From NCBI GenBank assembly GCA_964371075.1, contig CAYJKN010000001.1, positions 248,001-312,000 on the forward strand: DNA of 64,000 nt. Direction: 5' to 3'. Both the position numbers and the translations under genes were made by a program. The stretch is from UTCHB3 sp964371075. GTDB lineage: Bacteria > Bacteroidota > Ignavibacteria > Ignavibacteriales > Ignavibacteriaceae. The stretch's first letter is position 1. Every line of letters begins with the position of its first letter. The notes below the pieces were generated by a model. The model saw only the letters and a program-made list of their open reading frames with translations. It made no database searches and had not been told where the DNA came from. Positions 18,819 to 28,206 of the stretch are shown here, piece after piece.

Positions 18819-21800
18819 ATGATGAGACGTTCCATGAACAGATATTTCATCCCGATTTTTTGGCTGTTACCCATGATTCTCTTGTTTCCGCAAGAAAAAC
18901 CGGAATTAAGATTAAACCGTTATAATCAGGGAGGGGATATTTACTTTAGTCCCGACAAAAAATATTTCATATCTCAAAGCTACACCGATTTGTTTCTTTA
19001 TGAGACCAGATCACTCAAACTGCTAAAATCAATCAGCAAAAAGCAGACAGGCTCCTGCTCAGGCTTTGTTTCAAACCGTAATATCCTATGCGGGAAATAT
19101 ATAATAGATGTCAACTTATCAGGAGTTGCAGTGGATTCGGTTGAAGGCACCCATTTTTCTGTTCACAGCTATTCATCCGGCTCGTTAATCATTTCCACAG
19201 ACACTTCAGGAACAGTACGAGTGATGGAGTATAAAGAAAGTTTGAAAAAAAGAGCAGAAATAACCGATGAGCGTATATCAAAAAACATTGATATCCTCGA
19301 TTTATCTGAGGACGGGAGGTATCTCCTTCTATCCACAGACGAACTACGCGCACAAGTCCATGCCTTGATTGTACTGGATATCCATTCAAAGTCCATAATC
19401 TCTATCAACCGGGTTGAACACACCATTGGTTTTGCCTGTTTTTCAGATCTTAATACTGTCATTTATTCAGATTTCTATTCGATTTTTGTGATAGATACAA
19501 AAACCGGAAAATATCTCAACTTGGTTACAGATATTACAGTTGGGATGGCAGAAGATAACTACTTAAAATTATGCTTTGCAAGCAAGCATAAAGTGGTAGC
19601 ATCCCCGTTTACTGATGGAACGGTAAAAATTTGGGATGTCTATTCAGGGAAAATAATTCAATCATTCGCAAAAAAAGACTACTATCCCGAAGGAGTTTAC
19701 CTCACAAAAGATGCTAAACATTTGATCACGATGACACCATCTGAATTTCCGGTTATTTGGGATATAAGCACAAAGAAAAACATCCAGCTCTCACATCCTC
19801 ACTTACGACCGAAGGGTTTTAACCGTATTGAGTCGATTGATGACAATTCATCGCTTTACATGGCTCTCACTGAAAGTGGAAGCATGTTACTATTTGACCT
19901 GACAGGTAAAGTGTACAGCTCAATAGAGGGGAAAGCTTTCATGGATCCTTTTCTTGTCCAGGTTGAAAATAACTACTTGAAGACCTGTGATGATTATATC
20001 ACAAAAATTCGTGATCTAAGAGATGGTAAAATTAAACTCACAAAAAAAGATGGCTTCTTTTGCGGGTATCTTTACGACAAATTTTTAGTAACAGGAAGCG
20101 ACTCATTTTACAATGTCTGGGATTTACCCACAGGTAAGAGTATAACCTCCGTAACGACAGCTAATCTGAACAGCATCATTTTGGGGGAAAGTATTTTGAG
20201 CGTTCGTTTCACCGCGAATAACGAGTTCGAGGTGTGGGATGAATTGAATTCAAGCAGAGTGGCAACTTTTTCTCCCGATCTTGAGATAAAGAGCAGATTT
20301 TGGAATGGTGAGGTATTTGGATCAACCGGCAGTAACAATGAGGACATTATCATTACACAGTTCAGAGTAATGGAGTATTCCGATTCAACCAGGCAAGAAA
20401 AAAAATCTGACCGTCTAATAATTACTGTTTTTGAATTAAATGCGAACCGGAAAATTTTTGAGTTTAGCAGGAACACGAAAGATGAATTTTTCACTGATTT
20501 GATTTGTAATAAATGGATAACGCCTCACCTTAGTAATGATTCCAAGATTCTGGTATTGTGCAGTCCGGAGGGGAAACTTGAAGTTTACAACACCGAATCA
20601 AAACAACTGCTATATGAAAAAACTCTGGACAATTGCTCAAACCCGGTTGGGGTTACGCAGGACAATAAATATCTGGTTGTGAAGACTGTCGATGCTGTTA
20701 TTTATTACAATCTGGCATCAGGAACTCATTATAAGACAATTGCACCTAACAAAATCCTTTCTATTAATAATGCAGTAATGTCAAATGATGGTTTAAAAGT
20801 TTTGACTGATGTCAATGGTCTTGTCGGGGAAAAACCTTTAAGACTGTTTGATGTTACAACAAACAAAGTTATCAGCGGTATTGAAAGAATTTCCGGGACA
20901 TACAAAGTTTCTTTCGAAAATGATTTAATAGTTTTTTCACTGACAGACGGATGTGTATTCTACCGGTTATCGACAGGAGAGGAGTTAATAAGATTATATG
21001 AAATTGGTGATGACTGGGCAGTGACTTCACCTGGTGGACTTTTTGATGCTTCACCCGGAGCAATGGAGCAAATGTATTATGTCCAAGGACTTGATATAAT
21101 AGAGTTTGTCCAATTAAAGGACAAATATTGGGAACCCGGCCTGTATGGAAAAGTGATGAAGAATGAACAATTGCGAGATGTCGATCTTATCGATAAGAAA
21201 CTTGATTTATGGCCTGAGATAACAGAATTGTTATTTAGAGAAAATTATGAAAAACTCCGGATATCCCTTGAAGACAGGGGCGGAGGAATCGGAAGAGTGC
21301 AAATTTTTCTGAACGGGAAAGAGATTATTGAAGACGCCAGGGATAAATCTTCAGTATCCGGAATGAAGTCTGATCAAATCACCATATCTCTGAAGGCACA
21401 TCCCTTTTTAAAAAATGGTGTCAACAAGATAGAAGTGGTGACATGGAATTCAGCCGGCACTTTGTCAAGTAAGAGAGAGCCAGCAGAGTTTTTTGTGGAG
21501 AAGAAATCCGGTCCCCCCTCCATTTATCTAATTGCCATAGGAGTCTCAGACTATGAAGGAAACAAGATTGATCTGAAATTTGCAGCAAAAGACGCCTCCG
21601 ATTTTCTAACCGCTGCGAGGATTGGTGCAAAAAACCTCTTCACAGAAAAGAGGACTCATTCCTGGTTACTAAACACTGACAAAGGAAATACTCTTCAACC
21701 GACTAAGAGTAACATCATAAAAACATTTCAGGAAGTAGCAAGGTTTGCAAAACCGGAGGATGTGATCGTTGTTTATTTCTCAGGTCACGGACTAAATGTT

Positions 21801-22679
21801 GGCGGCGAAAATGGCGATTTACATTATCTTACCAAAGATGCTTTTTCACCAAACCCTGATGTTTATAAGGACCCCGCCGTAAAAGCGAGTTGTACATTGT
21901 CCGGAGAAGAGATGGTCAGGCTCTTAAATGATATTCCGGCAACCAAACAAGTTCTGATAATCGATGCATGCTCGGCAGGGAAACTTGTGGACAATCTTAT
22001 AGTAAAAAGGGATATCGAGTCTTCGATTGTAAAGGCACTTGAAAGGATGAAAGACAGAACAGGGTTGCACATAATTACAGGAAGTGCCGCAGATGCAGTA
22101 AGTTATGAAGCAAGCAAATTTGGGCAGGGACTCTTGACATACAGTATTTTGGCCGGGATGAGAGGCCTCGCATTAAAAGAGAACAAGATGGTAGATGTTG
22201 CAATGTTGATGCAGCACTCCAGAGAAATGGTACCCAGGCTAGCAGAAGGTATTGGCGGCATCCAAGAGCCAAGGATTTTTTCGCCAACTGGAGCTGAGAG
22301 TTTCGATATCGGGATAATTACTGATCAAGAGAAGATGATGATACCTCTCGCAAAAGAAAAGAAAATTTTTATCTCATCCGCTCTTCAGGAAGTTAACGAG
22401 CTTGCGGATATATTAAACATTGGTGATCTGATTGATGAACAACTCGTAAAAATTTCTGAAACCATTAAAAACGCTCCGATAGTTTTTTGGGCAGTTAAAA
22501 CTTATCCCGAGGCACTCAGAATTTCGGGAAACTACAAAGTGACGGGTGATAATATCGTTGTCAACTTTAAATTGATCAGAGACAAAGCCGATGTAAAGAA
22601 ATTTACAGTCTCAGGTTTAAAAAACAGATTACAGGAATTAGTCGAAGAAATAGTCAGAATGGTTATTCAAGAACAATGA
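18819..22679 (+). CDS. Secreted beta-propeller protein with C-terminal caspase-like (peptidase C14) domain
   Basis: A protein of about 1286 residues. I start at ATG 18819 (18822 and 18834 are also possible), giving the signal-like RYFIPIFWLLPMILLFPQE. The first 700 residues are WD40/quinoprotein-like repeats (VKIWDVYSGKIIQSF, YNVWDLPTGKSITS), enough for two propellers. A beta-rich linker follows. The caspase-like domain begins YLIAIGVSDYEG (about 908) and has the dyad His in YFSGHG (about 990) and Cys in DACSAG (about 1051). The 110 residues at the end (about 1170-1286) are unassigned. Secreted caspase-WD40 fusions are found in many bacteria but mostly lack known substrates. The dyad is intact, so protease activity, probably at Arg/Lys or Asp sites, is likely. 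It stands alone with long flanking gaps. Confidence 0.88.
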   Translation: MMRRSMNRYFIPIFWLLPMILLFPQEKPELRLNRYNQGGDIYFSPDKKYFISQSYTDLFLYETRSLKLLKSISKKQTGSCSGFVSNRNILCGKYIIDVNLSGVAVDSVEGTHFSVHSYSSGSLIISTDTSGTVRVMEYKESLKKRAEITDERISKNIDILDLSEDGRYLLLSTDELRAQVHALIVLDIHSKSIISINRVEHTIGFACFSDLNTVIYSDFYSIFVIDTKTGKYLNLVTDITVGMAEDNYLKLCFASKHKVVASPFTDGTVKIWDVYSGKIIQSFAKKDYYPEGVYLTKDAKHLITMTPSEFPVIWDISTKKNIQLSHPHLRPKGFNRIESIDDNSSLYMALTESGSMLLFDLTGKVYSSIEGKAFMDPFLVQVENNYLKTCDDYITKIRDLRDGKIKLTKKDGFFCGYLYDKFLVTGSDSFYNVWDLPTGKSITSVTTANLNSIILGESILSVRFTANNEFEVWDELNSSRVATFSPDLEIKSRFWNGEVFGSTGSNNEDIIITQFRVMEYSDSTRQEKKSDRLIITVFELNANRKIFEFSRNTKDEFFTDLICNKWITPHLSNDSKILVLCSPEGKLEVYNTESKQLLYEKTLDNCSNPVGVTQDNKYLVVKTVDAVIYYNLASGTHYKTIAPNKILSINNAVMSNDGLKVLTDVNGLVGEKPLRLFDVTTNKVISGIERISGTYKVSFENDLIVFSLTDGCVFYRLSTGEELIRLYEIGDDWAVTSPGGLFDASPGAMEQMYYVQGLDIIEFVQLKDKYWEPGLYGKVMKNEQLRDVDLIDKKLDLWPEITELLFRENYEKLRISLEDRGGGIGRVQIFLNGKEIIEDARDKSSVSGMKSDQITISLKAHPFLKNGVNKIEVVTWNSAGTLSSKREPAEFFVEKKSGPPSIYLIAIGVSDYEGNKIDLKFAAKDASDFLTAARIGAKNLFTEKRTHSWLLNTDKGNTLQPTKSNIIKTFQEVARFAKPEDVIVVYFSGHGLNVGGENGDLHYLTKDAFSPNPDVYKDPAVKASCTLSGEEMVRLLNDIPATKQVLIIDACSAGKLVDNLIVKRDIESSIVKALERMKDRTGLHIITGSAADAVSYEASKFGQGLLTYSILAGMRGLALKENKMVDVAMLMQHSREMVPRLAEGIGGIQEPRIFSPTGAESFDIGIITDQEKMMIPLAKEKKIFISSALQEVNELADILNIGDLIDEQLVKISETIKNAPIVFWAVKTYPEALRISGNYKVTGDNIVVNFKLIRDKADVKKFTVSGLKNRLQELVEEIVRMVIQEQ

Positions 22680-22997
22680 TAACTCTGGATCTTCGGATGT
22701 TTTGAGACACTGACAAAATCCTTTAAGTAAATTGACTCTACACCTGTTTTAAAAGCACCTGGGCAGCTACACCCTAATCATATTTAGCCCATTGCGATTC
22801 AACTACTCACAAATCAAACTCTCATACCAAATCTAATCTCCAATTCTCTGCTTTTAACTGTTCGGGGGTTCTACATCCATGAAATTCCCCTTCCATACTC
22901 TGTATCCACAATCTGTCACAAGATAATTTCTCTTTATATATACTCGCTGTAGTTTTGTCCCGGAACTTAATTTAATCTTTTGATAAAGAGACAAACC
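22680..22997. other. 318-base intergenic region before the methyltransferase
   Basis: I see no gene, repeat or strong hairpin here. A TAGTTTTG (22950-22957) resembles the -7 element TAnnTTTG and is well placed for the gene starting at 22998, but no TTTG lies at the expected -33 position, so I leave it as a weak promoter candidate. Confidence 0.4.
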
Positions 22998-23690
22998 ATG
23001 ACAGCAATGATAAACCAACAGTATTTTTCAGTCGAAGACGGACTCATTTCAGTTTTTGATGACGGCAGATCTGCCCCTTACGACAGAAGAGCCAAAGCCT
23101 ACGAAAAACTCGTAAGTTCAGAATTTTACAACAAATTCATTTGGGGAACAAAACCTAAAGATTACACAGGTTTTGCAACGCTGGCTTACAATTCTGCTCA
23201 CGGCAAAATACTGGATATTGGTTGTGGTGGGCTGATTCAAACTCACGAGATTTATGCCAGAAATAATCATGAGATGATTCTGCTTGACAACTCAATTGAG
23301 ATGTTAAAAATAGGAAAATCAAGATTATTGTCAGAATCAGTACAGTTCCCTGGGAAAATCACGCTGCTCCATGCAGATGCTTTTACTCTCCCATTTGAAG
23401 AAGAACAATTCAACTCGGTTTTTAGTTTTGGTATGTTACACATGTTTGATGACAAAACAGGCTTTATAAATGAGGGATTGAGAGTTCTTGCCAAAGGTGG
23501 AGAATTCTATTTTTCTTGCCTTACAACTGACCGGAAAAGAGGCGGAAGATATCTCAGGTTTTTACACAGACGAAAAGAAGTTGGAAAACCGGTAACAGTT
23601 GCCGAGGTTTTGGAGATGATTCCCGCTTCGTTTAAAAAAGTAGAGCATTATGTTAAAGGTAACATGCTTTTTATTTACGGAACAAAATGA
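22998..23690 (+). CDS. Class I SAM-dependent methyltransferase
   Basis: A 230-residue cytosolic enzyme from ATG 22998; a TTG at 22980 is less likely. SAM-binding motif I is ILDIGCGG, motif II ends in an acidic residue at EMILLDNS, and DAFTLPFEEEQFNSVFSFGMLHMF is the UbiE-like motif III region (split here into LHADAFTLPF and FNSVFSFGMLHMF). The last 60 residues follow the Methyltransf_11 pattern. The N-terminal 50 residues are not typical and may select the substrate. No neighbour indicates the acceptor. A hairpin follows the stop codon. Confidence 0.85.
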   Translation: MTAMINQQYFSVEDGLISVFDDGRSAPYDRRAKAYEKLVSSEFYNKFIWGTKPKDYTGFATLAYNSAHGKILDIGCGGLIQTHEIYARNNHEMILLDNSIEMLKIGKSRLLSESVQFPGKITLLHADAFTLPFEEEQFNSVFSFGMLHMFDDKTGFINEGLRVLAKGGEFYFSCLTTDRKRGGRYLRFLHRRKEVGKPVTVAEVLEMIPASFKKVEHYVKGNMLFIYGTK

Positions 23691-23701
23691 ATTTAGTTGT
23701 T

Positions 23702-23740
23702 GGTGGTGGTGTCTGCACGATGGGCATCACCACCACTTTA
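23702..23740 (+). terminator. Probable terminator of the methyltransferase gene
   Basis: GTGGTGGTG (23703-23711) pairs with CACCACCAC (23728-23736), with an inner TGC/GCA pair in the loop. An AT-rich tract with a run of five T follows. The T run starts several bases after the stem, so efficiency may be moderate. Confidence 0.55.
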
Positions 23741-23756
23741 AACTTTTTAATCTAAA

Positions 23757-25868
23757 CTATTTTTTACCTGCTTTTTTCTCAAGATCAATCATTTCAATCA
23801 TATTTGCAAGAATATGACCACTTTCCTCAAGCAATGGATCTTCCACCACAAGTGATTCTTTAACAATCTTTCCATCTTTGTCGAGCTCAATATACCCTTT
23901 ATCGGCTCTTTCCTTTTTACGTGCATCTTCTTCTTTTTTTACTGTTTCCTGCTCGACTTTTCTTTTTTCAAGATTCAAAGAGAAAACTTTTTTGTTTCTG
24001 TGCACTTTGGATTTTTCAAGATCTTTAATGAAATACTGATATTCTGTGTTTTTACCTGTCCTCACCTCATGTTTCTCGATCAGATCAGTGATTATTGAAC
24101 CTATCCCGGTACTTGCTTGATGTGTCGTTGAGGCAATTTTATCCCAAGGCAGTGCAGTTGGATAACTGCTCTCACCTGTTTCATTTGGGTCAAAAGCTGA
24201 AGGGAACATGATATCGGGGACGACACCTTTATGTTGTGTACTTCCACCTGAAATCCTGTAAAACTTCGCAATTGTGAGCGTTAACTGTCCCATTTTCTCG
24301 CCACCCGAAACTTTGTCAAGATCCACCAGATTTTGAACAGTTCCTTTACCAAACGATTGTTCTCCTACAACCACGCCTCTGCCATAATCCTGAATTGCAG
24401 CTGCAACAATTTCACTTGCAGAAGCACTACCGGAATTAATGAGCACTGCAACGGGACCATCCCAGGCAACAAGAGGATCAGTGTCACGATTTACTTTTAC
24501 TGATCCATCACCCTCCCTCACTTGAACAACTGCACCGGTCGGGATGAAAAGTCCTGTAAGTTCAATAGCTTCCAATAACGAGCCACCGCCATTGTTTCTT
24601 AAATCCATTACAATTCCCGATACACCTTCCTGCTTGAGTGTATCAAGAATTTTCTTTACATCGTTTGAAGTACTCTTAAAATCTTTTTCGCCTTTTCTTT
24701 TCCCTTCAAAATCGAGATAAAATGAAGGGATATCAATAACACCAACTTTGTAAGATTTGCCATTTTCATTTATCTCAATGATTTTTTTCTTGGCTGATTG
24801 TTCCTCAATCTTGATTTTCTCTCTAACAAGTTTTATTTCAAGAGGGATGGCATTTGCACCATCTTTCTTTTTTAAAAGTGTTAATCTTACAACTGTCCCC
24901 TTAGCACCACGAATTAGTTGCACTGCATCATCAGTACGCCATCCAACAATATCAACCATTTCGCCTTCATCACCCTGCGCGACACCAATTATTCTATCAC
25001 CATCCTCAACCAGACCACTTTTAGAAGCGGGTCCACCTGGAACAACTCTTACTATCGTAACATAATCGTTCTCGGAGGTTAGCGTTGCACCAATTCCTTC
25101 CAGAGATTGAGACATGTTAATATTAAAATCCTGCGAAGTTTTGGGAGACATATAAGATGAATGAGGGTCAATCGACTCCATCACGGAGCCCATAAAAATC
25201 TGAAAAACATCATCAGGTCGGTACTGAAGGATTGCTTTGTGGAGATTTTTATATCTTTTCTGAAGCAATTCCCTGGCATCCTTTTCTTCTTTTCCGCCGA
25301 GAATCAGTCCGATTACATCAAATTTTATTCTCTTCAACCAGAGGTCATTTAATTCTTTTTCATTGGTAGCGTATTTTGCTTTTTCACGATCAAGGTCAAT
25401 TTCTTCATTTTTGGTTAGATCCAACGGTTTGTCCAGGACATCTATGGCAAATTTTACCCTTTCGCTGAGTCGCTCCTTATAGATGTTAAAAATATCAAAA
25501 GGTGGAATCAGATTTCCGGTGGATAAATTTTGATCGAGCACATAACGGTATTTTTCAAATTGATCTATGTCTGTCTGTAAAAAATACATCCGCTGAAAAT
25601 CGAGAGATTTTAAATAATCAGTATATATCCAGTTCGAAAGGCTGTCATTCACCTCTTTGGGACTATAGTGATATCTCTCAACGAACATTGAGACAAGCTG
25701 CATAGCTGAAGAATGCCGCTCTTCCGGTTGCAAAACTTTGTTGGTGTCAACAGTCGCCTGTTGCGAACAAATGTTTGCATTAAACGAGAAGATAAACAAA
25801 AAGACAACTGCTGCAAATAACGGAGTTCTCATAAATTTCCTGATTCTATTGATCAACTTTTCTTCCAA
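23757..25868 (-). CDS. prc: Tail-specific (carboxy-terminal processing) protease Prc, S41 family
   Basis: A 703-residue periplasmic serine protease that degrades or trims proteins from the C-terminus. The N-terminus has a signal anchor (FAAVVFLFIFSFNANICS). A helical N-terminal region (40-230) follows, then a PDZ domain (about 240-330, with VPGGPASKSGLVEDGD), the S41 core with catalytic Ser in SGSASASEI, Asp in IQDYG and Lys in FGKGTVQ, and a charged C-terminal helical region (about 610-703) as in E. coli Prc. Length and domain order match Prc more closely than the shorter CtpA. It is monocistronic and divergent from the methylmalonyl-CoA mutase genes. Confidence 0.93.
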   Translation of the reverse strand: MEEKLINRIRKFMRTPLFAAVVFLFIFSFNANICSQQATVDTNKVLQPEERHSSAMQLVSMFVERYHYSPKEVNDSLSNWIYTDYLKSLDFQRMYFLQTDIDQFEKYRYVLDQNLSTGNLIPPFDIFNIYKERLSERVKFAIDVLDKPLDLTKNEEIDLDREKAKYATNEKELNDLWLKRIKFDVIGLILGGKEEKDARELLQKRYKNLHKAILQYRPDDVFQIFMGSVMESIDPHSSYMSPKTSQDFNINMSQSLEGIGATLTSENDYVTIVRVVPGGPASKSGLVEDGDRIIGVAQGDEGEMVDIVGWRTDDAVQLIRGAKGTVVRLTLLKKKDGANAIPLEIKLVREKIKIEEQSAKKKIIEINENGKSYKVGVIDIPSFYLDFEGKRKGEKDFKSTSNDVKKILDTLKQEGVSGIVMDLRNNGGGSLLEAIELTGLFIPTGAVVQVREGDGSVKVNRDTDPLVAWDGPVAVLINSGSASASEIVAAAIQDYGRGVVVGEQSFGKGTVQNLVDLDKVSGGEKMGQLTLTIAKFYRISGGSTQHKGVVPDIMFPSAFDPNETGESSYPTALPWDKIASTTHQASTGIGSIITDLIEKHEVRTGKNTEYQYFIKDLEKSKVHRNKKVFSLNLEKRKVEQETVKKEEDARKKERADKGYIELDKDGKIVKESLVVEDPLLEESGHILANMIEMIDLEKKAGKK

Positions 25869-25983
25869 AACTGTTTAATTGAAACTCAATATAATAAAAT
25901 GATAAAGCTTGTTTTGTATTAAAAAACACCCATACCTGTTATAATCACTTTTACGGTCATTTTGTTCCAAATGACTCAAATTA

Positions 25984-26001
25984 TAAGAAATTAATTTCTT
26001 A
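25984..26001. promoter_or_regulatory. 18-bp perfect palindrome between prc and mutA
   Basis: TAAGAAATTAATTTCTTA is its own reverse complement. It lies 54 nt upstream of the methylmalonyl-CoA mutase small-subunit gene and 115 nt upstream of prc, in the promoter area of both. Such a symmetric site would suit a dimeric repressor. In AT-rich DNA it could also be chance. Confidence 0.4.
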
Positions 26002-26055
26002 ATTTTAAGTATCAAAAGATTAAATTTTTGACAAATCAAATAGAAAAGTGATTCG

Positions 26056-28206
26056 ATGGATCAAACATTACCTAAAGAATTTAGACTAAGGGACGAGTTC
26101 GCCCCTTCGAGTTATCGGGATTGGAGAGCATTGGCGGAAGTTGATCTCAAAGGCGTCCCATTCGAAAAGAAATTAATTACAAAAACTTATGAAAATATCG
26201 ATCTTGAGCCCCTTTATACAAAAGAACACCTCGAGATTCTAAAAAATATTGAACAATTCCCCGGCTTCACAAATTTCCTTCGTGGGGCAAAACCGGACGG
26301 AAGCAGTGTTAATCCCTGGTTGATTGCCCAAAGTCTTACACATCCCCTCGCAGAAAATTTTAATAAATTACTACTCGATTCCTTGTTAAGGGGTCAGACC
26401 GCAGTTGTTCTACCGCTGGATAAAACAACAAAACTGGGATTGGATGCAGATTATGGAAAACCCGGTGAAACCGGAAATGGTGGAGTCTCCATTTCGGGTA
26501 CCGGTAGCCTTTCTCGTGCATTTTTGGGGGTGGATCTTACCGTCTGCCCGCTTTTTGTTTCAACAGGTTTCTCCCCCTTTGTTTTTCTCTCACTCTTAAA
26601 AGGATATTCAATTAAAGAGGGAGTTGAATTCAATAAAATTAACGGCTCAGTAAATGCTGACCCAATTACGTTTCTTTTTGAAAATGGCGAAATGCCGGTT
26701 TCGATTGACGAAGCATATTCTCAACTTGCCACTTCGATTAAATTTCTTGAATCTGAAAATTCAAATCTTAGAACTATTGGTATTGATAGTGCAACTTATG
26801 TTGAAAAAGGAGCATCCGCTGTTCAAGAGTTGGGAATCTCAATGTCGCTGGCCGTTGAGGCAATCTGCCGACTTTCAGAACTGGGAATCGATCCAAACAC
26901 AATTCCTCAAAAAATGATTTTCAATTTTGGGACCAGTACAAACCTGTTCATGGAAATCGCTAAATTCAGGGCAGCTCGAATACTTTTTTCAGAAGTATTA
27001 TCATCATTCAATTTGCCAGCAGACGACGTGAAGATGTTTGTTGCAGCAAAAACCTCGGGATACTACCATTCATTTGTTGATCCCTATGTTAATATGCTTA
27101 GAGTTACAACACAGGCATTTTCTGCAATCATAGGTGGTGTTGATCTTATAGAGACTCTCCCCTTTGATTCTTCTTTTGCTCAACCCGATGAATTCTCAAA
27201 CAGGATTGCCCGCAACACTCAGATTATTTTGAGTGAAGAATCTCACCTTAATCATGTTATCGATGCTGCCGGTGGGTCATTTTATGTTGAAACCCTCACC
27301 GCTCAAATAGTTGATAATGCCTGGTCATATTTCCGGGAAATTGAAGAGCACGGCGGAATTTACAAAGTCGTGGTTTCCGGTAAGATTCAAGCAGACATCA
27401 ACAGCCTCGCTCAAAAAAGATCAAAGGATGTTGCAACCCGTAAAACAGTTATTGTTGGCGTAAACAGTTACGCCAATGTAAAAGAGGAGGTTAAACAACC
27501 GATGATTTTTGATGCAAGAAAGATTTATGATCTTCGTGCTGCTTATCTTCAAAAGCTTCGGGTTTCAGGCAATGGTGGAATCCATTCCAGCATCTTAACA
27601 GACCTCGAAGATGTAAAAAATGAAAAAGACGGAGTTAATAAACTTCAACTCGCGTCAGTTTTGGCTGCAAAAGGTGCAACTTTGGGTGAAATATTCAGTC
27701 ACCTGAGTAATTCATCGGCTTCTGAAACTGCTGAGGTAATCACCGTAGTGAGACCTGCTCACGATTTTGAACAACTCCGCTTAAGAGCATCCGCTTTTAA
27801 GAGAAAAAACGGGAATCTGCCAAAATTGTTCCTGTTTAATGTTGGACCTGTAAAACAACACAAAGCAAGAGCCGATTTTTCAAGAGGATTTTTTGAAGCC
27901 GGTGGGTTCGAAGTTACCTATGCTCAGGGAGTCTCTGAAGTCTCTGCCGGTGTTGATGCTGCTATTGCATCCGGGGCGAAGGTTTTTGTGCTCTGCTCAA
28001 CAGATGATACTTATCCAGAACTTGTGCCTCAATTTGTGAAAGCAATTAAACAAATTAATAAAGATGCCATATGTATTCTTGCAGGTTACCCCAAAGAACA
28101 GATTGAAACTCACAAACAATCAGGTATAGATGATTTTATCTTTGTTGGTGCAAATGTTGTTCAGGTGATCAATAATATATTTGACAGAACGGGAGTTGAA
28201 AAATGA
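26056..28206 (+). CDS. mutA: Methylmalonyl-CoA mutase small (beta) subunit
   Basis: A 716-residue partner of the catalytic subunit that converts (R)-methylmalonyl-CoA to succinyl-CoA, or the reverse when propionate is made. The TIM-barrel half is like MutB but diverged (FNFGTSTNLFMEIAKFRAARILF, TSGYYHSFVDPYVNMLR). The C-terminal B12-fold domain (about 580-716) lacks the DxHxxG cobalamin motif, reading KARADFSRGFFEAGG, as expected for the non-catalytic subunit. It overlaps mutB by 4 bp (ATGA), so the subunits are coupled. Confidence 0.94.
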   Translation: MDQTLPKEFRLRDEFAPSSYRDWRALAEVDLKGVPFEKKLITKTYENIDLEPLYTKEHLEILKNIEQFPGFTNFLRGAKPDGSSVNPWLIAQSLTHPLAENFNKLLLDSLLRGQTAVVLPLDKTTKLGLDADYGKPGETGNGGVSISGTGSLSRAFLGVDLTVCPLFVSTGFSPFVFLSLLKGYSIKEGVEFNKINGSVNADPITFLFENGEMPVSIDEAYSQLATSIKFLESENSNLRTIGIDSATYVEKGASAVQELGISMSLAVEAICRLSELGIDPNTIPQKMIFNFGTSTNLFMEIAKFRAARILFSEVLSSFNLPADDVKMFVAAKTSGYYHSFVDPYVNMLRVTTQAFSAIIGGVDLIETLPFDSSFAQPDEFSNRIARNTQIILSEESHLNHVIDAAGGSFYVETLTAQIVDNAWSYFREIEEHGGIYKVVVSGKIQADINSLAQKRSKDVATRKTVIVGVNSYANVKEEVKQPMIFDARKIYDLRAAYLQKLRVSGNGGIHSSILTDLEDVKNEKDGVNKLQLASVLAAKGATLGEIFSHLSNSSASETAEVITVVRPAHDFEQLRLRASAFKRKNGNLPKLFLFNVGPVKQHKARADFSRGFFEAGGFEVTYAQGVSEVSAGVDAAIASGAKVFVLCSTDDTYPELVPQFVKAIKQINKDAICILAGYPKEQIETHKQSGIDDFIFVGANVVQVINNIFDRTGVEK

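Noticed and set aside
26056..28206. Loss of the cobalamin-binding His in the small mutase subunit as a defect
   Set aside because: The small subunit of heterodimeric methylmalonyl-CoA mutases normally lacks this motif, so it is expected.
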